Shown here: in pieces, positions 46,248 through 52,951 of the stretch | Position numbering within the stretch: the stretch's first letter is position 1 | How the letters are laid out: each line of letters starts with the position of its first letter | Virus record (IMG/VR): IMGVR_UViG_3300038660_000404 | Coordinates: 1-52,951 of that record | Source of the DNA: a virus | Direction: 5' to 3' (one strand) | DNA length: 52,951 nucleotides | Notes under the pieces: generated by a model | Database searches by the model: none | Told to the model about the DNA's origin: nothing | What the model saw: the letters and a program-made list of their open reading frames with translations, nothing else | Made by a program: the position numbers and the translations under genes

Positions 46248-48803
46248 ATGACCGTTGAACAGCAAGTCGACGCCCTCGCGACCTCGGTGGACGACCTTAA
46301 GGCCGCCGTCGTCACGAAGAAGGCCACCCTCGATGCCTCCGTCGTGGACGCGCAGTCCGCCACCGCACAGGCGCAGGCCGCCAAGGCCAACGCGCTTTCG
46401 GCGCGGGATCAGGCCGGGGCCTTCAAGGATGCCGCCTACACCGCCGCGCAGTCGGCCGCTTCGGCCGTCGCCTATCAGGACCTCACCGCGCTGGCCGCCG
46501 AGAAGGCCGTCACGGCGGTCGACGTGTTCATCTACGACACCTCGAAGGACAGCGACGGTGGCGCGTGGCGGCATCGCTGCGCCGGGACCTCGTGGTTCAA
46601 CGAGCCGCTGAACACCGCGGCCCGTGGTGCACGGCGCGAATTCCCTGCGGTGGCCGTCATTGTCGCCGAGAGCCAGACGGTCACGATCTACGACGGCGAT
46701 GATCCGACGCTGCCGATGTGGATGGTTTTCACCCCGTCTGCTGCTGCGGCAACTCCGCAGATTTGGCGCGGCGGTCGGTCGGCAACCTCTTTGCGCGCGC
46801 TGAACGGGATCGTGTGCCTCGGTGTCGGCACGGACGGTCAGGGCGGCGTTGTTCTTATGGACCTCCTCGCAGATAGCATGTCCCGTTATTCTTCCGATAC
46901 GCACACTGGCGGCATCCCTGTTTCTCGGCGCAACGAAGCCGTCACTACGCCGGTACTCTCATCGCAGCGTATCCTCAACGCCATCGTCAACGACGTCGCG
47001 ATGACCGTCCTGACCGATGCGCCTATCTCCACGACGACTGTGCTCCCGGTGCCTACGATTGCATTGGCGTGTGGCCAGAGTGGTCAGCCGAACGGCGGCC
47101 TTTCCATCATTCACAACGACGGACTAATCGTCGATTTGCTCGCCACTTCTGGGGCTGGCGGTTACGCCTGTTTCGCGGTGGACTTTTCCGATGATGGTCG
47201 CCTCATCGTTTCGCACAGTTGGTCTGGTGGGCAACATGCCAGCCTCATCGTCTTGGACGCGTTGCCCCGAGCCGACATAAACAATCCGTTCGGTGCCCCG
47301 TCTAACTGGGGTGGCAGGGTTTACAATGTTGCATCGTTCCCAAGGCTGGCTCCGACCGCGTCCTCCTCGGACTTTTATGTTCGGCGGCTCGGGGCGTCTG
47401 ATGGCAAAGTCGCGCTGCTGCGAGGGTTTCAAGATACCCGTTTCGGCGGCATCACCTTGCTGTCAGAAACCCCAAACCAGCAGGCAAACGGCATGGCCGC
47501 GATGATCCACAAGGATTTCACCAGCGGCTGGCTGCCCGGCGCGATCCGCGGTGCCTTCCTTGCAGATACGGACGACACCGATCTCGTCGGGGCGCAACTG
47601 CTCGCGAACGGATCGTTCGAAAGCGACCTTTCAAGCTGGACCGTGAACCAAGCCACCGCTTGGGTGTCCGGTGCGATGCGGCTTGAAAGCGATGGCAACC
47701 CTGATCCCAACTCTTACTCCGAGATCATCTCGGTTCGCCCCGGCGCGATCTATGAGATCGAAATGCTTCTATCGAACCCCGACATCGTTTCGCGCCAGAC
47801 CTACATCCGCCTTTCCACGACCGGCACACCCGCCGGCGCCATCAACCCGTATATCGGCGGAATGGGTCAGGCTGTGGCGGCCGGGGCTACCGTCACCCGC
47901 AAAACGCTAACGCAGGTCCCCGCAGGCGTGACGAGCGTCCGGGTGTCGACCTCCCTGTCCGTCGCAGCCGGACAGGCTGGGGCGCGCATCGATGTCCGCG
48001 ATGTTGCGGTTCGAGAGGTGGTCGCGGACAGGTCTGTCGGGAACGGAAGCTTGACGATCAACGGCACGATCACCCGGGCGCCGGTCGCCACGGGCGCGGA
48101 GCTGGTCGCCTACAGCGGGTTCTCGGGCGACAACTTCCTTGAGCAGCCCTACAACGCGGCCCTCGACTTCGGGACCGGCGACTTCTGCGTGATGGGATGG
48201 ATGTTCATGCCATCGGTGGTCACGTCGGTCCCCTTTTCAAAAGGCCCTGTCGGTGGGAACCCGCCGCCGTATTTCGAGGTGCAAGTGGCCGGAGGTGAGG
48301 TGCGCTGGGTCGGGACTGCTGGTGCGGGCGCCAAAGCGTTTGGGCCGGCGGTTGCGGGCAGGTGGGCGCACGTTTGCTATACCCGAACCGCCGGCGTCGG
48401 TCGCGCTTACATGAACGGCGTCCTGAACGAAACCGAGGCGGACACCAGCAACTACAACCACAGCGGCACCGACGTTCTCCGCTTCGGCCTTCGGCAGGAC
48501 AACTTCGGCGCATTCAACGGCTCCCTCGCCCTTTGGCGCATCTCCGCGACCGTACCCACCGCCGACCAAATCCGACGCATCTACGATGACGAGAAGCCGC
48601 TGTTCCAAGAGAACGCCGCCTGCACGCTTTACGGCGCGTCGGACGTGGTGACGGCCCTCGCCCACGATCCAGACACCGGGCTGCTGCACGTTGGCACCTC
48701 CGCAGGCCGGTCGGTGTTCAAGGGCCTGCGCCGGGTGGCGAACACGACGGTCCCTGTCGGCGCAGCCATCGCGGCCGCCGGTGGCATGGTCGTCGACGAG
48801 TAA
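46248..48803 (+). CDS. Large tail fibre/receptor-binding protein A
   Basis: An 851-aa protein. The N-terminal 75 residues are a helical shaft, followed by a module KAVTAVDVFIYDTSKDSDGG...REFPAVAVIV near 85-150 and a beta-propeller-like region (about 170-440). Next is a carbohydrate-binding-like domain (LLANGSFESDLSSWTVNQAT, about 460-600) and a LamG/concanavalin-like domain (about 620-780: LDFGTGDFCVMGWMF, WAHVCYTRT, RAYMNGVL). The C-terminal 70 residues recur in the next gene. It probably binds surface polysaccharide. Confidence 0.82.
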   Translation: MTVEQQVDALATSVDDLKAAVVTKKATLDASVVDAQSATAQAQAAKANALSARDQAGAFKDAAYTAAQSAASAVAYQDLTALAAEKAVTAVDVFIYDTSKDSDGGAWRHRCAGTSWFNEPLNTAARGARREFPAVAVIVAESQTVTIYDGDDPTLPMWMVFTPSAAAATPQIWRGGRSATSLRALNGIVCLGVGTDGQGGVVLMDLLADSMSRYSSDTHTGGIPVSRRNEAVTTPVLSSQRILNAIVNDVAMTVLTDAPISTTTVLPVPTIALACGQSGQPNGGLSIIHNDGLIVDLLATSGAGGYACFAVDFSDDGRLIVSHSWSGGQHASLIVLDALPRADINNPFGAPSNWGGRVYNVASFPRLAPTASSSDFYVRRLGASDGKVALLRGFQDTRFGGITLLSETPNQQANGMAAMIHKDFTSGWLPGAIRGAFLADTDDTDLVGAQLLANGSFESDLSSWTVNQATAWVSGAMRLESDGNPDPNSYSEIISVRPGAIYEIEMLLSNPDIVSRQTYIRLSTTGTPAGAINPYIGGMGQAVAAGATVTRKTLTQVPAGVTSVRVSTSLSVAAGQAGARIDVRDVAVREVVADRSVGNGSLTINGTITRAPVATGAELVAYSGFSGDNFLEQPYNAALDFGTGDFCVMGWMFMPSVVTSVPFSKGPVGGNPPPYFEVQVAGGEVRWVGTAGAGAKAFGPAVAGRWAHVCYTRTAGVGRAYMNGVLNETEADTSNYNHSGTDVLRFGLRQDNFGAFNGSLALWRISATVPTADQIRRIYDDEKPLFQENAACTLYGASDVVTALAHDPDTGLLHVGTSAGRSVFKGLRRVANTTVPVGAAIAAAGGMVVDE

Positions 48804-48871
48804 ACCGGGCGGGGCGGCACTGACCGTGCTGTGTCACCCCCAATCCATCTCCCCCCATCGAGGACCAAGAC

Positions 48872-51301
48872 ATGACCCTGATGAGCTCGATCTCGAGGTT
48901 GACCACATCGGTCGACCAGCTGGCCGGTGAGGCGAACGTCACAAAGGCGCAGCTGTACGCGAAGGCCGCGCAGGCTGATGCCGAGGTTGTCGCCACGCAG
49001 GTCGAGCAGGCAGCGACCGAGGTGGCTCGGGGCGAGGCGGCAGCGCACGCGACCGACGCCGCCATCCACCTTGCAACCGTGAAAGCCGACGTGACCTATC
49101 AGGGCATCGGGGCGATCCTCTCGGAGAAGGCCGTGACCGCTGTGGAGGTGTTCGTCTACGACACAAGCCTCGACAGTGACGGTGGGGCATGGCGCAAACG
49201 GTGCCAACACACGAGCTGGTATAACGAGCCGCTCAACACCGCCACGCGCGGGACGCGGCGCGAGTTCCCAGCTGTTGCTATGATCGTCTGCGTTGGTAAC
49301 CAGCTTCTTATCTATGACGGTGATGACCCGACGCTGCCGATGTGGATGATTTTTCAGGCATCCGTGAACCTGAACATGCTCGGAAGCGGCGGCGCTGGCC
49401 GCGCGGAAGCCTTGAACGGGACGGTTGTCGTCGTCGGCTCGGGCTCCTTCGGAAACCACTACGCGTTCCATTTCCTGCGCGATGAGGGCGGACGGCACAC
49501 GGCATCGAATACTTTCGGAAAAACATATTCCGGCAACATAGCGGAACGAAACGCGGGCAAGGGATTCAACGGCGTTCCTATGGCTCTGATCCGCGGGGAG
49601 CCGAGCCGCGACGTTTCGCTCATTGTTCTGGCCGATGCGCCAATCGACCCGGCGACGGGCCTGCCAATCCCGACGATCTTTGCTGCCACCAATGCTGGTG
49701 TCAGCGTGATCCGCCACGATGGGACAGTCGCGAACAGCGCCCAGACCGGGAACAGCCTCCGCGTCGAGGCGACCAAAGATGCCTTGTGGTATGGGATTGA
49801 GACGGCCCTCTACGTTGCGACATGGGACCAGATCGCAGCGGGCAGCGGCTTCGGTGTTTTGGCAGCTGTCAATTTTGGACCCACACCCATAACCTCGCCA
49901 GTTCGATTTCACCAATTTTCTGTGGGTGATGACTTTCTTGCTGCCGGTTCTGGAACGGCGATCAACGGAACGGTGCAGGGCTTCGCAAAGTTCAGGGGCA
50001 GCGCGTCCACTATGGGCACTTCGATGCTTGCTCTTGTAACTTCGCGTTACAACACCGGCTTGCTTCCCGGCGCAATCCGTGGCGCTTTTCTTTCGGACAC
50101 TGACGACACCGATCTGATTGGGTCTGGAGAATTGGTGACGAACGGGACGTTTGATACTGATACGGATTGGTGGAATGCGAACGACGGCGCATCGCTTTCG
50201 GTTGTTTCCGGTAGGCTTCGGATAACCTGTGACGTGTCCTATCGTTATGCCTACCAAGTCCTTAATACGCAGGTGGGAAAAACCTACAACCTGATGCTGG
50301 ACGGTTTTGTTGGAACCACAAGTTTCGATGTTTTCTTGGGCACAAGTATTGGGGCTGGAACGCTTGGGACCTCCGGTACTCGCTCCACTGAAGGATTGGT
50401 CGGTATAAGTTTCACAGCCACCTCGTCCACAACATTTCTGCATCTGCGTGCACGGAACGAGACGAATTCAAGCGACGTATATGTCGAGTTTGACAACATC
50501 TCTGTACGCCTTGCCGACACCGACCGCTCCGTCGCCAAAAAGGGTTTGACCATCAACGGGACGATCACGCGAGCCCCGATCGCTCCGGGGGCGGAGCTGG
50601 TGGCCTATAGTGGGTTCTCTGGGGTAAACTATCTAGAACAGCCCTACAATCCTGCGCTGGACTTCGGGACCGGAGACTTCTGTTACATGGGGTGGGTGAA
50701 CTACGCTGGATCAAACCAGCGATCAATCTTTGTTCGGCAAGACCCGGTTACGGGTTTTTACGTAACTATTCTGAGAGCAAATAACCTCAGCGTTAGTTTT
50801 ACTTTTAACAACGGGTTAGGTGGCCTCAGCACAGCCGCTGGCACTCTTGCACTCGGGTGGTCTTTTGTTACTGCTCTGCGCAAAAACGGTGTCGTGCAGA
50901 TATACATAAATGGGCGTTTTGTGCAGTCTGCGCTCTACACTGGCGATGTAAGCCGATCGGGTGCTCACCTAACCGTTGGAGCTTGGATATACCCGGGGGC
51001 ACCGCAAGCTTTCGGTGATCCTCTCGCCTTACTTCGCATCTCCGCCACTGCGCCGACCCCGGACCAAATCCGCAAAATCTACGAGGACGAGCGGAAGCTG
51101 TTCATGCCGGGGGCGCAATGCACACTGTTCGGCACTTCGGATGCCGTGACAGCGCTAGCGCATGACCCCAAGACGAACCTGTTGCATGTGGGCACCAGCC
51201 AAGGCCGCAGCGTATTCGACGGCCTCGTCCGTGTGGCCAATACCGAAACCCCCGTCACGACCGCGATCTCGGCGGTGGGTGGCATGATCGCGGAGCAGTG
51301 A
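48872..51301 (+). CDS. Large tail fibre/receptor-binding protein B (paralogue of A)
   Basis: An 809-aa paralogue of protein A. It shares the KAVTAVEVFVYDTSLDSDGG module, the YNTGLLPGAIRGAFLSDTDDT segment, the TINGTITRAPIAPGAELVAY and LDFGTGDFCYMGW parts, and the ISATAPTPDQIRKIYEDE...GGMIAEQ end. The propeller-like middle, CBM-like and LamG-like cores have diverged strongly, and the LamG core (about 50700-50960) is visibly less GC-rich than the surroundings. This looks like duplication followed by module exchange, giving a second receptor specificity. Confidence 0.82.
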   Translation: MTLMSSISRLTTSVDQLAGEANVTKAQLYAKAAQADAEVVATQVEQAATEVARGEAAAHATDAAIHLATVKADVTYQGIGAILSEKAVTAVEVFVYDTSLDSDGGAWRKRCQHTSWYNEPLNTATRGTRREFPAVAMIVCVGNQLLIYDGDDPTLPMWMIFQASVNLNMLGSGGAGRAEALNGTVVVVGSGSFGNHYAFHFLRDEGGRHTASNTFGKTYSGNIAERNAGKGFNGVPMALIRGEPSRDVSLIVLADAPIDPATGLPIPTIFAATNAGVSVIRHDGTVANSAQTGNSLRVEATKDALWYGIETALYVATWDQIAAGSGFGVLAAVNFGPTPITSPVRFHQFSVGDDFLAAGSGTAINGTVQGFAKFRGSASTMGTSMLALVTSRYNTGLLPGAIRGAFLSDTDDTDLIGSGELVTNGTFDTDTDWWNANDGASLSVVSGRLRITCDVSYRYAYQVLNTQVGKTYNLMLDGFVGTTSFDVFLGTSIGAGTLGTSGTRSTEGLVGISFTATSSTTFLHLRARNETNSSDVYVEFDNISVRLADTDRSVAKKGLTINGTITRAPIAPGAELVAYSGFSGVNYLEQPYNPALDFGTGDFCYMGWVNYAGSNQRSIFVRQDPVTGFYVTILRANNLSVSFTFNNGLGGLSTAAGTLALGWSFVTALRKNGVVQIYINGRFVQSALYTGDVSRSGAHLTVGAWIYPGAPQAFGDPLALLRISATAPTPDQIRKIYEDERKLFMPGAQCTLFGTSDAVTALAHDPKTNLLHVGTSQGRSVFDGLVRVANTETPVTTAISAVGGMIAEQ

Positions 51302-51305
51302 AACC

Positions 51306-51605
51306 ATGACTGTGAACATCGAGAAACCGGCCCTGAACCTTCGTGAGGAACTTTCAATGCTCAGGGCGAAGGTCGCCGCTGGCGTCGCGCAGGAGGCCTT
51401 CTGGTTTTCTGGCACTGGCGCACTGACTGCCTTCGCGCTGCCGCGGGGATGGAAACCCAAGTTCGTCTACGTGGACGGCGCGCTAAAGCGGCCTGGCACC
51501 GGCGAGGACTATACCGTCAGCTACGACGGCTTCATCTATTCGCTGATTTTCGCGGTAGCTCCGGCCACGGTGGACGTGGGCGTAATCTGCGTGCGGGAGG
51601 TCTGA
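51306..51605 (+). CDS. Small fibre-associated protein
   Basis: A 99-aa protein. A short N-terminal helix (LNLREELSMLRAKVAAGVAQ) is followed by a compact beta domain (ALPRGWKPKFVYVDGALKRP, then EDYTVSYDGFIYSLIF). The GWKP...VDG...RPGTGEDYTV pattern occurs near phage fibre genes as I recall. Perhaps a fibre tip or chaperone. Four-base gap after fibre B. Confidence 0.75.
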   Translation: MTVNIEKPALNLREELSMLRAKVAAGVAQEAFWFSGTGALTAFALPRGWKPKFVYVDGALKRPGTGEDYTVSYDGFIYSLIFAVAPATVDVGVICVREV

Positions 51606-51608
51606 TCC

Positions 51609-52232
51609 ATGACGGTATTCATCCAGAAGGGCGATGCGCCCCTGAGCGTGCGGCAGGCGACCAAGCGCGGCATGTCTTTTGTCGCGTCCGATCTTGCCCT
51701 GGCGGGCGCGCGCAGGGGTGATGAGGAATTATTGCGCGTTATCCCGCACGACAATTTGCCCGCCAGGCTCTTGGATGTTGTGCAGGCACTTGGGCACGTC
51801 TCCTACGAGGCCTTCGCTCTGGGCTGGGAAGCCGACAACTTCGTCAACGGGGAGCACAACCTGTTCAACCACCAGCTCGTGGCTTACCGGGCAGCGCAGG
51901 CACGTCTGGTGCGTTATCGGCTGGCCGTCGGGCGGGCCGAGATCACCGCAGAGCAGCAGGCGCTCGACGAGCAGGGGCAGCCCGTGTTCAACCAGACGAC
52001 CGGCGAGCCGGTGATGGAGGGCGTGGTCGTGCAGGCTGTGGTCGATCCGCTTCCTGAAGAGATCGAGCAGCTGGTTTACGAAGAGACGACCGGTGAGCAA
52101 ACCGGGACGATAATGGTGCCAAACCCGGAGGTCGTCCGAGACGATGCCGAGCGCGCTGCGGCTCAGGCCGTTATTGACAGCACGCCGGTCGACGTCATCG
52201 CATTTGCCGAAGCCCACGAGGTGGGACCATGA
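51609..52232 (+). CDS. Hypothetical fibre-region protein
   Basis: A 207-aa protein (MTVFIQKGDAPLSVRQATKRG), then a helical middle (VSYEAFALGWEADNFVNGEHN, YRAAQARLVRYRLAVGRAEI) and an acidic end. The composition resembles tail-fibre assembly or packing proteins placed after fibre genes, but no family can be named. Overlaps the last gene by 4 nt. Confidence 0.7.
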   Translation: MTVFIQKGDAPLSVRQATKRGMSFVASDLALAGARRGDEELLRVIPHDNLPARLLDVVQALGHVSYEAFALGWEADNFVNGEHNLFNHQLVAYRAAQARLVRYRLAVGRAEITAEQQALDEQGQPVFNQTTGEPVMEGVVVQAVVDPLPEEIEQLVYEETTGEQTGTIMVPNPEVVRDDAERAAAQAVIDSTPVDVIAFAEAHEVGP

Positions 52233-52951
52233 CGTCAAAGCTGCTCAGCAAACGCTCCGCCGTGCCCGGAAAGGTGCCAACAACGGCACAGATCGATCTC
52301 GGGGAATTGGCCATCAACACCCGCGATGGCAAACTCTATCTCAAACGCGATAACGGCAACGGCACTTTCACAATCGTGGAGTTGGGAACCGTCCGTTCCG
52401 TGGCGGGCAAGACGGGGGAGGTCATCCTGACCGCAACAGATGTTGGCCTTGGGCAGGTGAACAACACGGCCGATCGGGACAAGCCGGTCTCCACCGCCAT
52501 GCAGAGCGCGCTGGAGGCCATGGTCAGTGGCAGCCGCCGTGTTGAAACTGGCATTGGCCTCACGGGCGGCGGTGATCTCGCTGCCAATCGCACCATCGCT
52601 GCAGATATCGCGAGTTTGGCCGAGGCGCGCGCTGGTGCTGCAGTCGAAAAGCTCATGAGCGCCGCCTCGGTCGAGCAGCATATGCTGGCCAATGCAATTG
52701 GCTGGGGCCAATCTTGGTCACAGGTCAACCGACAGGGTGGTGCCGAATACCTCAATGAAACCGGCCGTCCGATCCTGATCTCCTATCATGACACATCTTC
52801 TTCCCAGTGCAGGTTGTCCGGCGCCGCCCCGGGCGCGGGTTGGACCGTGATTGCCGCCGCCCGATACGGTGTCAGCGCAACAGTCATCATTCCAGCAGGC
52901 TGGCGGTATACGTTCAGTTACACGCCGGATTATGTTGCGATATTATTGTGA
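52229..52951 (+). CDS. Tail fibre protein
   Basis: A 240-aa protein that ends exactly at the window edge (TGA 52949-52951). The N-terminal LSKRSAVPGKVPTTAQIDLG, then GELAINTRDGKLYLKRD is the Mtd/hyphal-fibre repeat; next is VRSVAGKTGEVILTATDVGL (fibre GxTGxVxL repeat), then GIGLTGGGDLAANRTIAAD, all common in short phage fibres. The C-terminal 75 residues could be a receptor-binding tip. Confidence 0.85.
   Translation: MTSKLLSKRSAVPGKVPTTAQIDLGELAINTRDGKLYLKRDNGNGTFTIVELGTVRSVAGKTGEVILTATDVGLGQVNNTADRDKPVSTAMQSALEAMVSGSRRVETGIGLTGGGDLAANRTIAADIASLAEARAGAAVEKLMSAASVEQHMLANAIGWGQSWSQVNRQGGAEYLNETGRPILISYHDTSSSQCRLSGAAPGAGWTVIAAARYGVSATVIIPAGWRYTFSYTPDYVAILL

Noticed and set aside
48629-50443. 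604-codon minus-strand frame opposite the fibre genes
   Set aside because: Antisense shadow of GC-rich coding DNA; composition is Arg/His/Cys-rich and domain structure is clear on the plus strand.
45531-52951. Diversity-generating retroelement, suggested by Mtd-like fibre N-termini and paralogous fibres
   Set aside because: No reverse transcriptase, template repeat or adenine-biased variable repeat was seen in the window.
1-52951. tRNA, rRNA, CRISPR array or insertion sequence
   Set aside because: No cloverleaf, repeat-spacer array or transposase was found on reading both strands, although a tRNA could be missed by eye.

Overview
The window is almost entirely a temperate tailed-phage genome integrated in, or isolated from, a GC-rich alphaproteobacterium, probably of the Rhodobacterales or Rhizobiales. 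That placement is an inference from strong G/C at third codon positions, from families such as DUF2924, DUF3489 and DUF6378-like proteins that I associate with alphaproteobacterial prophages, and from the serine-recombinase module. I see no rRNA, tRNA, CRISPR array or housekeeping gene.

Layout. (1) 1-6906, minus strand: a tightly overlapped leftward operon. It runs from a small membrane protein (6745-6906, GTG start) through hypothetical early genes, an orphan RecT annealase, a LexA-like winged helix and a DUF1367-like protein, to the integration module: DUF2924 protein, large serine recombinase and a small HTH protein. Most junctions are ATGA or TGATG overlaps. (2) 6938-7483: a lambda-like switch. 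A minus-strand XRE repressor (7150-7407) is flanked by 16-bp TTCAC-N5-GTGGAT sites, two in front of the leftward operon and two (plus one degenerate) in front of the rightward one. (3) 7495-12618, plus strand: a rightward early operon with a Cro-like regulator, ParB-like protein, RuvC-like resolvase, a winged-helix replication initiator that carries iteron-like repeats inside its gene, and small proteins, ending in a truncated DUF6378-type gene. (4) 12653-19403: a mosaic region with a minus-strand orphan gene, a lambda Z-like tail gene, a ParB/N6-adenine methyltransferase fusion, a C5-cytosine methyltransferase overlapped over its whole length by a second open frame, and a minus-strand block with a ParE/Phd toxin-antitoxin pair, a DUF3489 protein and small genes.

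(5) 19464-29017: a lambda-type head module. It holds TerS, an intein-containing GpA-type TerL, a lambda-family portal, an S49 protease with a nested in-frame scaffold start, a gpD-like decoration protein, the major capsid protein and connector proteins. (6) 29020-43229: a P2-type contractile tail in P2-like order: V, W, J, I, fibre/baseplate proteins, sheath, tube, E/E' chaperone with a -1 slippery site, tape measure, U, X, D. (7) 43279-45039: a lysis cassette with a coiled-coil/TM protein, a CHAP-type endolysin with a C-terminal TM, and overlapping i-spanin and o-spanin lipoprotein. (8) 45064-52951: receptor-binding fibres, including two large tandem paralogues with LamG-like domains.

How it works together: the repressor/Cro switch decides lysogeny; the left operon supplies integration and recombination; the right operon supplies replication; the two methyltransferases probably protect phage DNA; the late genes build a myovirus whose head is lambda-like and whose tail is P2-like. 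The most unusual signals are the dual-frame methyltransferase locus, the iterons embedded in the initiator gene, the operator set and the terminase intein.
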